DNA of 64,000 nucleotides from Pseudopedobacter sp037968815. Its GTDB lineage: Bacteria > Bacteroidota > Bacteroidia > Sphingobacteriales > Sphingobacteriaceae. This document shows positions 1 through 8,891 of the stretch, in pieces. The notes under the pieces are model-generated. The model did not search any database, was not told where the DNA came from, and saw only the letters and a list, made by a program, of their open reading frames with translations. The number at the start of each line of letters is the position of its first letter. Within the stretch, counting starts at the first letter, position 1. Made by a program: the position numbers and the translations under genes. The DNA is taken from NCBI GenBank assembly GCA_037968815.1, contig JBBKWF010000006.1, forward strand, positions 133,913-197,912, given 5' to 3'.

Positions 1-516
1 AAGCCGACAAAAGCTGAAAAAAATACTTCCGTTTCTTCAAAAGAGCATTTGAATATTAGGGTTACGCAAAACTTAGAGGACGTTTTCTTTGCGACAGATT
101 CTTTATGGGTAATAGTCAACAAGTTTGACCTATCGGTGAGATTTTTGAAAAAACATACCGAAGAGTTATTGCTGAAATTCGATAGCTACTTCTTAAATAA
201 CGCTACCAAATCCGTTTCGTTTGTACTACAAAATGACGAAGTTTTAAGTTTCATAGATTTGAAAAGGCAAAAAAAAGATAGCGATTTAGCAGGTAGCCTA
301 AAAGCGCTTCACAGAAAAAAGAGTACTTGCAAACCCTTGCTGGTTTCTAAAAAAGGTTATGCCTTGTATTTCAAAAACCTATCGAAGAAGAAAGTCAAAA
401 TAAATATTGAAGAGCTTGGGGTAAAAATTAAATCGCCTTTTACGCCAAATAGTTTCTTTTTTTTAAGTGGCGGTTTTGTTGAAATGGAGAGAAATTTGAA
501 GGAATTAAAAGATTAG
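1..516 (+). CDS. hypothetical protein, 3' part only (start lies upstream of window)
   Basis: The frame is open from base 1 with no stop, so this is the C-terminal 171 residues of a longer gene rather than a complete gene starting at the TTG at 49. The protein is rich in Lys, Phe and Ser, with no signal peptide, membrane segment or catalytic motif that I recognise. It ends at TAG 514-516 and is followed by a non-coding stretch carrying a dispersed repeat. No function can be assigned. Confidence 0.6.
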   Translation, partial: KPTKAEKNTSVSSKEHLNIRVTQNLEDVFFATDSLWVIVNKFDLSVRFLKKHTEELLLKFDSYFLNNATKSVSFVLQNDEVLSFIDLKRQKKDSDLAGSLKALHRKKSTCKPLLVSKKGYALYFKNLSKKKVKINIEELGVKIKSPFTPNSFFFLSGGFVEMERNLKELKD

Positions 517-602
517 CAACGCATAGTCCCTGAAAAAGGAGACTCTGCTTGGAATAGAAAACAACAAAAATCCTTAAAAAAAACTCTACCCAAAACTAAT
601 TC

Positions 603-677
603 GCGTTAGGGATAGCAGTGGAAATCCTTTTTGTTTTTCACAAAAAGATTGGAACGTATAGCCCGCTCGAACGCCCA
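603..677 (-). repeat. dispersed intergenic repeat with GGGCGTT/AACGC ends, copy A
   Basis: Read on the - strand, the element begins GGGCGTTCGAGCGGGCTATA and ends CTATCCCTAACGCG. A central hairpin (CTTTTTGTG/CACAAAAAG-like arms around 630-650) sits between the ends. A second copy with the same ends but a different middle lies at 15819-15897. The GCGTT and AACGC ends can pair. From memory, similar elements are scattered through Bacteroidota genomes; whether this one is mobile, transcribed or a terminator is not shown here. Confidence 0.6.
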
Positions 678-761
678 AATTATTCTAAAAAGAATTCAAC
701 TTCACAACATCTAAAGCAATTTGAAGTTCAATAATTCTTTCTAACTAGCTTCACCCTCTAC

Positions 762-1283
762 CTAAAAAGCAACAAACTTATCCATCTGCTGGTTTATAAA
801 CTTAAGGGTATCCTCTTTAAAAAAATCTCCCTCTTCATTCAGTTCTGTATGTATGGCAGGGATATGAATTTTCAACGGCATTACATGCAAATTGATATAA
901 TTACAAATACCCGTTAAATGATCTATCCCTCTAATGTTGCCGTATTTACCCGAGGAGTGACCCACCAATGCAACTTTTTTATCGTAGAATGAATCTGGAA
1001 ATTTACAGCAATCAATAAAAAGCTTTAAAATACCGGGGAAACTGCCATTATATTCTGGCACCACAAAAATAAATTTATCTGCTGCAGCAACTTTATCTTG
1101 TATCAGCTGAAAAGCTTCACTCCTTTGCCCAAATAAATCTGTCTTTATAATGGTTTCGGGTAAATCAGTTAGGTAAAGTATATCGGATGTTAAACCCTTT
1201 TTGGCTAATTCTTTTTGATAATATGCTGAAATTCTAGCGGTGTTGCTGTTTAGTCTGTTAGTACCCGAAACAATAATTGTCAT
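762..1283 (-). CDS. NAD(P)H-dependent FMN reductase family oxidoreductase
   Basis: A 173-residue flavodoxin-like protein of the NADPH-dependent FMN reductase family. Visible features are the N-terminal beta strand and phosphate loop (IIVSGTNRLNSNT) that bind FMN, and the family motif PEYNGSFPGILK near residues 77-88, followed by GHSSGKYGN around residue 108. The length fits the family (170-190). Such enzymes reduce FMN, quinones or azo compounds with NAD(P)H in the cytosol; the true substrate cannot be read from sequence. It is divergent from parA, with 168 bp between the starts. Confidence 0.85.
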   Translation of the reverse strand: MTIIVSGTNRLNSNTARISAYYQKELAKKGLTSDILYLTDLPETIIKTDLFGQRSEAFQLIQDKVAAADKFIFVVPEYNGSFPGILKLFIDCCKFPDSFYDKKVALVGHSSGKYGNIRGIDHLTGICNYINLHVMPLKIHIPAIHTELNEEGDFFKEDTLKFINQQMDKFVAF

Positions 1284-1330
1284 GTTTATTTGTTTATAAA
1301 TTGCAGTAACCTGTGGAAATAGATATTGTT

Positions 1331-1338
1331 TAAATTTG
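1331..1338 (+). promoter_or_regulatory. putative -7 promoter element for parA operon
   Basis: TAAATTTG fits the Bacteroidota -7 consensus TAnnTTTG and lies about 115 bp upstream of the parA ATG. I found no convincing TTTG -33 box at the usual spacing, so this is a tentative call. Confidence 0.35.
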
Positions 1339-1451
1339 TATCTTGCACCCCTGTTAAAAAAATTAATAATTTGCTCTCAAACTACAAAAAACGACTAATT
1401 TTTAATAAACAGCGAATCAAAGTAAAAGTTTCAAAACAGAGAATTTATTAG

Positions 1452-2264
1452 ATGAGTAAAATCATAGCAATTGCCAACCAAAAAGGAGGAGTAGGTAAAA
1501 CTACAACTTCAATAAATTTAGCCGCTAGTTTAGCCGTTTTAGAGTTTAAAACTCTAATAGTGGATGCAGATCCGCAGGCCAACTCTACATCGGGTATTGG
1601 TTTTGATCCGCGTACCATTCAGCACAGTATTTACGAGTGCATAATTAATGATGTTACTGCAAAAGAAGCCATCCAAAAAACAGATACACCAAATTTAGAT
1701 TTGTTGCCGGCACATATTGATTTGGTTGGAGCAGAAATTGAAATGATTAATCTGCATGAGCGTGAGTATAAAATGAAAGCGGTTTTAGAGCAGGTAAAAG
1801 ACGATTACGATTTTATCATTATCGACTGTTCGCCATCTCTAGGTTTAATTACCATTAATGCTTTAACGGCAGCTCATTCTGTAATTATACCGGTACAGTG
1901 CGAGTATTTTGCTTTGGAAGGTTTAGGCAAATTGCTAAACACCATAAAAATTGTACAAAACAGGTTAAATCCAAATTTGCAGATTGAAGGTATTTTGTTA
2001 ACCATGTATGATGTACGTTTGCGTTTATCAAACCAAGTGGTAGAAGAAGTACGTTCGCACTTTGAGGATTTAGTTTTTAACACCATTATTGCTCGTAACA
2101 CCCGTTTAAGCGAAGCTCCAAGTTTCGGTATTTCGGTGATTATGCATGATGCAAACTCTAAAGGAGCTATCAATTATTTAAACTTAGCTCGTGAAATTAT
2201 CTATAAAAATGGCTTAACGGTAGAAAATCCAGAGCTTAACCCTAAGCAGGCATTGAAAAGATGA
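1452..2264 (+). CDS. parA: chromosome partitioning ATPase ParA (Soj)
   Basis: A 270-residue ParA/MinD-type ATPase. It has the deviant Walker A motif KGGVGKTT at residues 11-18, with the signature Lys at 11, the DADPQ Walker A' motif near residue 38, and a hydrophobic Walker B strand ending in DCSPSLG near residue 125. ParA binds nucleoid DNA as an ATP dimer and moves the ParB-parS complex during chromosome segregation. The stop overlaps the parB start by 4 bp (ATGA), so the two are translationally coupled. Its place with parB, dapB and lepB points to chromosomal rather than plasmid origin. Confidence 0.96.
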   Translation: MSKIIAIANQKGGVGKTTTSINLAASLAVLEFKTLIVDADPQANSTSGIGFDPRTIQHSIYECIINDVTAKEAIQKTDTPNLDLLPAHIDLVGAEIEMINLHEREYKMKAVLEQVKDDYDFIIIDCSPSLGLITINALTAAHSVIIPVQCEYFALEGLGKLLNTIKIVQNRLNPNLQIEGILLTMYDVRLRLSNQVVEEVRSHFEDLVFNTIIARNTRLSEAPSFGISVIMHDANSKGAINYLNLAREIIYKNGLTVENPELNPKQALKR

Positions 2265-3190
2265 GTAAAGACAGGAAATTTGGACTAGGAAGAGGCTTAG
2301 GCGCTTTATTAAGCGACTCGCCCGATGTTAGCCGAGAAAGAAATCAAACAAATACAAACGGAAATTCTTCGGTAACCGATAATCCATCGGCTGCTTTAGG
2401 AGCAATAAGCCATATCAAAGTAAACCAAGTGGAGGTAAACCCTTACCAACCAAGGTTTGAATTTGATGAGGTTGCTTTAAGAGAACTTTCGGAATCTATA
2501 CAATTACAAGGCTTAATACAACCCATTACCGTAAGGCAAATGGGCCACAATAGCTACCAGTTAATTTCTGGTGAGCGTAGATTAAGAGCTTCTAAACTAG
2601 CTGGAATCACTGAAATACCAGCTTATATCCGTACTGCTGATGATCAGCAGATGTTGGAAATGGCACTGATTGAGAACATTCAGCGTGAAAATTTAAACGC
2701 CATTGAGGTAGCGTTAAGTTTTCAAAGAATGATTGATGAGTGTGCAATTAACCAAGAAGAATTAGGCGATAGGGTTTCTAAAAATAGATCAACAGTTACC
2801 AACTATCTACGTTTATTAAAACTTCCACCCACTATACAGGCAGCAATCCGGGATAACCGAATTTCTATGGGTCATGCTAGGGCATTGATTAGTGTAGCAA
2901 ATTCTGAAACACAGCTTTTTATTTTTCAGGAGATTCTGGACAAAGACCTTTCTGTACGTAAAGTAGAAGAGCTAGTGCGCCAAATGAAAAACGGCCCTAT
3001 CAAACCCGAAGGTAAAGACAAAAAACAGGAAGCAATTTCTTTCCAATATCAAAAAGTACAGGACGATTTATCATCAAAATTTTCTAGCAAAATAAAGATG
3101 AAAGTGCAGAGTGGCGGTAAAGGAAGTATTGAAATTCCGTTTTTATCTGATGATGATTTAACCCGTATTTTGGAACTGTTAGACTGGTAA
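2261..3190 (+). CDS. parB: chromosome partitioning protein ParB (Spo0J)
   Basis: A 309-residue ParB. The N-terminal FGLGRGLGALL motif is typical of chromosomal ParB. The CTPase/ParB domain follows (NPYQPR near residue 64, GERRLRASKLAG near residue 105), then the helix-turn-helix parS-binding region around residues 150-200 (KNRSTVTNYLRLLKLP) and a C-terminal dimerisation segment. It loads on parS and slides as a CTP clamp. It overlaps parA by 4 bp, and its TAA shares its last base with the next ATG. Confidence 0.96.
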   Translation: MSKDRKFGLGRGLGALLSDSPDVSRERNQTNTNGNSSVTDNPSAALGAISHIKVNQVEVNPYQPRFEFDEVALRELSESIQLQGLIQPITVRQMGHNSYQLISGERRLRASKLAGITEIPAYIRTADDQQMLEMALIENIQRENLNAIEVALSFQRMIDECAINQEELGDRVSKNRSTVTNYLRLLKLPPTIQAAIRDNRISMGHARALISVANSETQLFIFQEILDKDLSVRKVEELVRQMKNGPIKPEGKDKKQEAISFQYQKVQDDLSSKFSSKIKMKVQSGGKGSIEIPFLSDDDLTRILELLDW

Positions 3191-3867
3191 TGTTTAAGTA
3201 CACTGTCTTTTTTGTTTTGTTTTTGGCGATGCTGCAGGTTAATGCCCAGCAGACGGATTCTTTAGCCAACGCTCCAAAAAAAGATATCATTACTGTAAAA
3301 GATACTACCCAAAAAACTAGCTTTAAGCAAAAAGCACAAAGTTTTACTAAAGAAGTAGGCTTTCTATTTAAAGACAGCACCGAGTTACAAAACCCGAGAA
3401 GAGCAGTTTTACGCTCCGCTATATTACCGGGTTGGGGCCAAGTACGAAATGGCAAATGGTGGAAAGTACCTTTAGTATATGGCGGTTTTGTTGGTTTAGG
3501 TTTGGTTTACGAGTTTAACAACAGGTTTTATAAAATATTTTTAACCGAAAGTCAGTTCAGAAAAGCAAATCCAACACTTCCTGATGAAACTAGATTCAAG
3601 TTTGAGGAGTACAAGCTAATCCCCGATAACCAAATTTACAGCGCAAAAGATTTTTACCGCCGCAACAGAGATTTAAGTTTATATAGTACATTTGGCTTTT
3701 ATCTTTTGCAAATGGTAGATGCTTATATAGATGCAAAATTAGCGACGTTTGATGTTAGTGATGACTTATCTTTAAAAATTAAGCCTAGCATCCATATCCC
3801 TACTTATGCAAATACGGGGATGTATGCACCATCTCCAATGCTTACTTTGAACCTAAAATTTAAATAA
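3190..3867 (+). CDS. DUF5683 domain protein, predicted secreted/membrane
   Basis: A 225-residue protein with an N-terminal signal peptide (FVLFLAMLQVNAQ, cleavage about residue 20). It then has a low-complexity stretch and the block RRAVLRSAILPGWGQVRNGKWWKVP near residues 74-98, typical of DUF5683 proteins. A hydrophobic segment follows (YGGFVGLGLVYEF) and a second near residues 165-180. It is encoded in the parAB-dapB-lepB run, an arrangement I recall from other Bacteroidota. Function is unknown; location is probably the envelope. It overlaps parB by 1 bp and abuts dapB. Confidence 0.8.
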   Translation: MFKYTVFFVLFLAMLQVNAQQTDSLANAPKKDIITVKDTTQKTSFKQKAQSFTKEVGFLFKDSTELQNPRRAVLRSAILPGWGQVRNGKWWKVPLVYGGFVGLGLVYEFNNRFYKIFLTESQFRKANPTLPDETRFKFEEYKLIPDNQIYSAKDFYRRNRDLSLYSTFGFYLLQMVDAYIDAKLATFDVSDDLSLKIKPSIHIPTYANTGMYAPSPMLTLNLKFK

Positions 3868-4611
3868 ATGAAATTAGCCCTTATCGGATACGGGAAAATG
3901 GGTAAAATGATTGAATCTATCGCTTTAGACAGAAATCATGAAATTGTGTTAATTATTGACCAAAATAATGCCCACGAGTTAACGCTCGAAAATCTACAAA
4001 AAGCAGATGTAGCCATTGAATTTAGCACTCCAGACACTGTATTAAATAATATTGAAACCTGTATTAAAGCTGGCGTTCCATTAATTGTGGGTACAACAGG
4101 TTGGTACGGTCAATTACAGAAAGTAAAAGACGATTGCATTGCTGCTGAGTCTGCCGTAATGTATGGTTCAAATTTTAGCGTAGGTGTAAATATCTTTTTT
4201 AAGTTGAACCAGCAATTGGCTAAAATGATGAACAATTTTGCCGATCAGTACGATGTTGCGATGGAAGAAATTCATCATATTCATAAACTGGATTCGCCAA
4301 GTGGCACTGCAATCACCATTGCAGAGGATGTAATCGAAGAGTTTGACAATAAAACAGAGTGGGTTGATGTAAAAGCAGATGATGAAGTAACAAATCATAA
4401 AGCTGAGCATCTAATTATTGCATCTTACAGAGAAGGCGAAGTACCGGGAACACATTCGGTAATTTACGACTCGGATGTAGATAGGATTGAGTTTAAACAC
4501 GTAGCTCACGGTCGCCAAGGTTTTGCCTTAGGTGCTGTAATTGCCGCCGAATGGTTAAAAGGCAAAACGGGTTTTTACTCGGTAAAAGAGATGTATAATT
4601 TTAACGCTTAA
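3868..4611 (+). CDS. dapB: 4-hydroxy-tetrahydrodipicolinate reductase
   Basis: A 247-residue DapB, which reduces 4-hydroxy-tetrahydrodipicolinate with NAD(P)H in lysine and diaminopimelate synthesis. The nucleotide-binding loop GYGKMGKM is at residues 7-14. The active-site block HHIHKLDSPSGTA (about 136-148) supplies the catalytic His and Lys; Ser replaces the more usual Ala of the DAPSGTA motif. GREGEVPGTH-like sequence near 190 contacts substrate. The length is close to the short DapB class. It starts directly after the DUF5683 stop. Confidence 0.95.
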   Translation: MKLALIGYGKMGKMIESIALDRNHEIVLIIDQNNAHELTLENLQKADVAIEFSTPDTVLNNIETCIKAGVPLIVGTTGWYGQLQKVKDDCIAAESAVMYGSNFSVGVNIFFKLNQQLAKMMNNFADQYDVAMEEIHHIHKLDSPSGTAITIAEDVIEEFDNKTEWVDVKADDEVTNHKAEHLIIASYREGEVPGTHSVIYDSDVDRIEFKHVAHGRQGFALGAVIAAEWLKGKTGFYSVKEMYNFNA

Positions 4612-4621
4612 TCAGCAAAAA

Positions 4622-5719
4622 ATGAACTGGAAATTCTGGAAAAAAAATAAAGAAGCGAAAAAGAAAAGCGCTAGCAGAGAGTGGTTAGATGCAGTAGTTT
4701 TTGCAGTTATTGCCGCAACAATTATCAGGGGTTTATTTATTGAAGCCTACACTATCCCTACGGCATCAATGGAACGGTCTCTTTTAGTAGGTGACTTCTT
4801 ATTTGTAAGTAAAATGAGTTATGGTGCTCGTACACCAATGACACCTGTTGCATTTCCTTTTGCGCACCATACCATGCCTATTACTGGCACTAAAGCTTAT
4901 TGGGATGGTATTGAGTTGCCTTATTACCGTTTACCGGGATTTGGTAAAATCGAAAGAAATGATGTGGTAGTTTTTAATTACCCTATGGATGCTGATGCAC
5001 CATTAAACCGCCCGGTTGATAAAAGAGAAAACTATATCAAAAGATGTTTAGGCATTCCTGGTGACACTCTGAAAATTGTAAATTCAATGGTTTACATTAA
5101 CGGAAAACCAGGCGACTTACCTAAAATGAGCCAAACACAGTATTACGTTAAAACCGACGGAACTGACTTTAACCCAAAAGCTTTAAAAGAAGTTGATACG
5201 GATGTAGAACGGGTAAATAATGACGAATACATTATGACCATGCCTGAGCAAGAAGTAGCTAAAATAAAAGCTTTTTCTAACGTTAAAGTGTTAACACCGG
5301 TAATTGCAGAACAAGGTGCATTTGAGCAACAAGTTTTCCCTAATAACCGACACTTTAACTGGAACCAAGATAATTTTGGGTCAATTATAATTCCTAAAGA
5401 AGGCTGGACAGTTAAATTGGATAGCTTAACCTTACCAATCTATCAAAGAGCAATTTCGCTTTATGAAGGCAATACTTTAGAGGTAAACGGAAATGACATC
5501 ACCATAAACGGTCAAAAAACGGACTCCTACACCTTTAAAATGAATTACTACTGGATGATGGGTGATAACCGCCATAACTCCTTAGACTCAAGATACTGGG
5601 GTTTTGTACCAGAAGATCATATTGTAGGTAAAGCCATGTTTATTTGGATGAGCTGGGATGACAATGGTTCTTTCCTAAGTAAAATTAGATGGAACAGGTT
5701 GTTGCGAAGAATAAATTAA
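4622..5719 (+). CDS. lepB: signal peptidase I
   Basis: A 365-residue S26A signal peptidase. One N-terminal membrane helix (residues 24-40) precedes the catalytic Ser49 in IPTASMERSLL. The general base is Lys140 in ENYIKRCLGIPGD, and the C-terminal box MGDNRHNSLDSRYWGFVP follows near residue 315. A long insert of roughly 170 residues lies between the Lys box and the C-terminal box, as in Bacteroidota LepB. It cleaves signal peptides from exported pre-proteins at the inner membrane. It is last in the parA-lepB run, followed by a terminator. Confidence 0.95.
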   Translation: MNWKFWKKNKEAKKKSASREWLDAVVFAVIAATIIRGLFIEAYTIPTASMERSLLVGDFLFVSKMSYGARTPMTPVAFPFAHHTMPITGTKAYWDGIELPYYRLPGFGKIERNDVVVFNYPMDADAPLNRPVDKRENYIKRCLGIPGDTLKIVNSMVYINGKPGDLPKMSQTQYYVKTDGTDFNPKALKEVDTDVERVNNDEYIMTMPEQEVAKIKAFSNVKVLTPVIAEQGAFEQQVFPNNRHFNWNQDNFGSIIIPKEGWTVKLDSLTLPIYQRAISLYEGNTLEVNGNDITINGQKTDSYTFKMNYYWMMGDNRHNSLDSRYWGFVPEDHIVGKAMFIWMSWDDNGSFLSKIRWNRLLRRIN

Positions 5720-5741
5720 CACTCGTTGTTTTGAAAATACG

Positions 5742-5778
5742 AAATGCCCAATTTTTAAAAGAGTTGGGCATTTTTTTT
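5742..5778 (+). terminator. rho-independent terminator after lepB
   Basis: The inverted repeat ATGCCCAA / TTGGGCAT (5743-5750 and 5763-5770) is followed directly by a run of T (5771-5777). It lies 23 bp past the lepB stop and ends the parA-lepB transcript. Confidence 0.85.
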
Positions 5779-5874
5779 CTATTTGCTTTAAGCGGATTAC
5801 AAATCCGATGTTTTTAATAATTCGAGATGCGCTACGCTTAACATCTCAAACAGAATGGTTAAGTTAAGAGACCT

Positions 5875-5967
5875 CGTCATGTTGAACGATAGTGAAACAT
5901 CTCATAAATAGGTTTAAATTCTATGAGCAGACCTTTATAGTGGGTTTTCTCGTTCCTCGAAATGACG
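5875..5967 (+). repeat. REP-like palindromic element, copy 1
   Basis: The two ends, starting CGTCATGTTGAACGATAGTG (5875) and ending TCGTTCCTCGAAATGACG (5967), form an imperfect palindrome. The first 30 bases recur exactly, inverted, at 17393-17422. The second arm matches the inverted 17328-17355 approximately. The 327 bp gap between lepB and the peptidase holds this element, the terminator and another small hairpin (GAGATG/CATCTC near 5824-5847), and no gene that I believe. Confidence 0.65.
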
Positions 5968-6046
5968 GGATACATAGAAAAAACCGTAATTTTTATCATC
6001 ATTTTTAACCTTTCGAAAAGACTTGAACTCTTATCTAGAAACCAAA

Positions 6047-8254
6047 TTACCTCCCTCCCGACGGACAATTTTCCTGTAAAAACTTAGTATAAGTTAATGC
6101 TAAATGTATGCTTGTTCCTTCGCCCTCTCTAATGCTATGACTACGGTTTGGATAACTCATCATTTGAAAGACCTTACCATGTTTAATCAATTCATTAATC
6201 ATTTGCTCGGCGTTGTTATAATGCACATTATCATCACCTGTACCATGGATCAATAATAGATTTCCTTGCAAATTCTTGGCATGAGCCAAAGGTGAATTAT
6301 CTACAAAATAATGGCGGTCTTCGGGCAGTAAGCCCATATAACGTTCTTGGTAAATATTATCGTAATTTAATTGGTTATCAACCGCTGCAATAGAAACTCC
6401 TGTGCTGTAAATCTCTGGATATTGCATTAAGAGGTTTAAAGTAGACGAACCTCCCCCACTCCATCCCCAAACGGCTATTCTTTCGGCATCTACAAAATCC
6501 CATTTCAAAATTTCTTTTGTAGCCATTGCTTGGTCGCGGATGTTGACATCCCCAATACGGTGGTAAATTGATTTACGCCATTCTCTACCTTTTGGAGCCG
6601 GCGCTCCCCGACCTTCTACTGAAATATAGATATAACCATCATCCGCCATATTCCCAGCGTATAATCGATTAAAACCAGTACCAAAACGATCTACAACGGT
6701 TTGGCTTGCGGGCTCTCCGTAAACATAAAACACTATAGGATACTTTTTAGTAGCATCAAAATCTGTGGGTTTAACCATCCAGCCGTCCATTTCAATACCG
6801 TCCTCAGTTTTTACTTTAAAAAACTCCACTTTAGGAATAGCATAATTCTTAGCGTACTCACTAAGTTCTCCACCGCTTAAACGTTTGTGTGTGGGCAAAG
6901 CAACCACATCACTTAACGGAAAAACTGTTGCACTAGAATAATTATGGAAGGCTAATTTTCCATTTGGGGAAATATCATATTCGTGAGTACCGCTTTGATT
7001 GGCTGGTGTTACACGAGTAGATTTCCCTCCTTTTAAACTCACTTTATACAAATAGCTTTGTGTAGCATTATCAGGCGAAGCCATAAAATAAACAAAGCCA
7101 TTTTTTTCATCTACCAAATTAAGTTCTATCGCATCAAAATTATCTTTAGTCAATAAAGTCTGTTTTCCGTTTAGGTCGATGGTATAAATATGTCTCCAGC
7201 CATCTTTCTCACTCAACCAGATAAACTTATTTCCTTTATCAATCCAAGTCCAGCCTGTTGGTTCTTTTTTGACATCGACCCAAGCTTTTTCTGTTTCCGT
7301 GTAAACAACTTTTGAAGTGTTACCTGCCACATCTAACCACATTATTTTACTGATGTTCTGTCGGCGGTTTAACTGTTGTATAATCAATGCTTTTGAGCTG
7401 TTTGCCCATTCCATCCGTGGGATGTAATTCTGAACTGCATCTCCAGGAACATTCATCCATTGTGTTTGTGCAGTTGCTATATCTACTACACCAACTTTAC
7501 AAGCACTTGGATCCTCTCCCACTACCGGATATTCCACAGGTATTGTAAATGGATATAGAGAGTCTGTATTATTAATCATTAAATAGTTTTTGATTTTGCG
7601 AGCATCAATTTGCCAATAGGCAATAGATTTGCTATCCGGCGACCAACGGAAACCGTCTCGGCAATCAAATTCTTCTTCGTAAACCCAGTCAAAAGTTCCA
7701 TTAATTAAACGTAAAGTTCCATCAGTGGTAAGTGCTTTTGTTGTACCAGTTGCTAGATCTTCCACATAAATATTATGTCCGCTTACATAAGCTACTTTTG
7801 AAGCATCCGGAGAAAATTTAGCAAACATCAGTGACGATTCAGGTTGATCTTTACCGATTTTCTTTAAGTTTTTACTCTTCAAGTTATAAACCCAAAAATC
7901 TCCACGAGTATCGTATCGCCAAACTTTTTTGGTATTGGAGTTTAACAATAACTTCTGATTTCCGTTGGCGAAAGCAAAACGTACCACTTCCAAAGGTTTA
8001 CCATCGTCTCCTACCAAATCTTCTTTCGCAATTATTACTGAAGTTTTAGAAGCGTCCATAGCGCTACGCTCAACAATGTTTCCATTCTCTACCTCCATAA
8101 TTTTATTGCCATCTAAAGACCAATAGGTTTCTTGCCCCCATTGTGCAAAAGTGGTAGTTGAAAAAAGGAATAAAAGTGCAAAAAGAAAGAAGTTTATCCA
8201 TGCCTTCCTTCGAGTTGAACTTACAGTGGTTTTATCATTTTGATTAAATTTCAT
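6047..8254 (-). CDS. S9B dipeptidyl peptidase IV-like serine peptidase
   Basis: An exported peptidase of 735 residues from the ATG at 8254; an in-frame ATG at 8284 would add ten residues. A signal peptide ends near FSTTTFAQ. The N-terminal beta-propeller is followed by an alpha/beta-hydrolase domain with Ser in GWSGGGSS (about residue 600), Asp in GTGDDNVH (about 672) and His in NRSHSIREG (about 705). The double-Glu motif in WVYEEEF is the DPP IV signature that holds the free N-terminus of peptides. It releases X-Pro or X-Ala dipeptides in the periplasm or at the outer membrane. It appears monocistronic. Confidence 0.92.
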   Translation of the reverse strand: MKFNQNDKTTVSSTRRKAWINFFLFALLFLFSTTTFAQWGQETYWSLDGNKIMEVENGNIVERSAMDASKTSVIIAKEDLVGDDGKPLEVVRFAFANGNQKLLLNSNTKKVWRYDTRGDFWVYNLKSKNLKKIGKDQPESSLMFAKFSPDASKVAYVSGHNIYVEDLATGTTKALTTDGTLRLINGTFDWVYEEEFDCRDGFRWSPDSKSIAYWQIDARKIKNYLMINNTDSLYPFTIPVEYPVVGEDPSACKVGVVDIATAQTQWMNVPGDAVQNYIPRMEWANSSKALIIQQLNRRQNISKIMWLDVAGNTSKVVYTETEKAWVDVKKEPTGWTWIDKGNKFIWLSEKDGWRHIYTIDLNGKQTLLTKDNFDAIELNLVDEKNGFVYFMASPDNATQSYLYKVSLKGGKSTRVTPANQSGTHEYDISPNGKLAFHNYSSATVFPLSDVVALPTHKRLSGGELSEYAKNYAIPKVEFFKVKTEDGIEMDGWMVKPTDFDATKKYPIVFYVYGEPASQTVVDRFGTGFNRLYAGNMADDGYIYISVEGRGAPAPKGREWRKSIYHRIGDVNIRDQAMATKEILKWDFVDAERIAVWGWSGGGSSTLNLLMQYPEIYSTGVSIAAVDNQLNYDNIYQERYMGLLPEDRHYFVDNSPLAHAKNLQGNLLLIHGTGDDNVHYNNAEQMINELIKHGKVFQMMSYPNRSHSIREGEGTSIHLALTYTKFLQENCPSGGR

Positions 8255-8388
8255 AAGTAGCTTGTAAAGTTTTATCAATTTCATTGAGGTTAGGCTGTAA
8301 AAGGAATAAAACCATCATACACATCAATAACCATTATCAAATTTACAGGTTTGTTTACTGTGGTTTTTGTAAAAATCCTATTATAAAC

Positions 8389-8733
8389 TTAATCCTTAAC
8401 CTCCTTATTGGTATTGAAAATCATTTTTATAATTGCCAAAACCAGTGCAAAAATCATTGCAGAAAAGAAGCCCGAAGTATGAAAGCTATCCATCCAAGAA
8501 TCCACCAATAAAATCATCAATACACTAATCACAAAAGACATTAAGCCTAGAGTCAGGAAGTTGATTGGAAAAGTTAAAATCCGTAAAATAAACCCAATAG
8601 TAGCATTAACTAAGGCTAATAAAATCCCAACCAAAATTGCGCTTCCAAAACCGTCAACGCTTACTCCTGGAATTAAAAAGGCAGCTATTAGAACAGCAAT
8701 GCCCATAATCAAAATTTCAATAATCAGTTTCAT
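8389..8733 (-). CDS. YvlD/phage holin superfamily IV-type membrane protein
   Basis: A 114-residue very hydrophobic protein with four predicted membrane helices (about 4-22, 30-50, 55-78 and 85-106) and the conserved IPGVSVDGFGSAILVGILLALVN region. This is the small four-helix family often annotated as phage holin; nothing around it is phage-like and it is more likely an ordinary inner membrane protein of unknown role. Overlapping + strand reading frames at 8284-8511 are shadows. Confidence 0.8.
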   Translation of the reverse strand: MKLIIEILIMGIAVLIAAFLIPGVSVDGFGSAILVGILLALVNATIGFILRILTFPINFLTLGLMSFVISVLMILLVDSWMDSFHTSGFFSAMIFALVLAIIKMIFNTNKEVKD

Positions 8734-8891
8734 TTTCTAATTTTATAAAATGTGAAGGCTATTATATTATTCTTTGGCTTTATTAGCCACTAATATGCTT
8801 ACTGCAATTTGTTAGCCAACAAAGTTTAGACTTTATATTGTGCTAGCCCGTTGTTTATATAAACTTATTAAAAAATCATCAAATTAAAAAA

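Noticed and set aside
1452..3190. parAB as part of a plasmid or integrative element
   Set aside because: The run parA-parB-DUF5683-dapB-lepB is a chromosomal arrangement in Bacteroidota, with no replication or mobilisation genes.
5877..6068. 63-codon - strand ORF between lepB and the peptidase
   Set aside because: It runs through the REP-like element and overlaps the peptidase 3' end; it is repeat sequence read as protein.
8284..8511. 75-codon + strand ORF overlapping the four-helix membrane protein gene
   Set aside because: It lies opposite a clear membrane protein gene, has no recognisable domain and a composition typical of a shadow frame.
8389..8733. Holin-type protein as evidence for a prophage
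   Set aside because: The family is a general four-helix membrane protein; no other phage gene is near.
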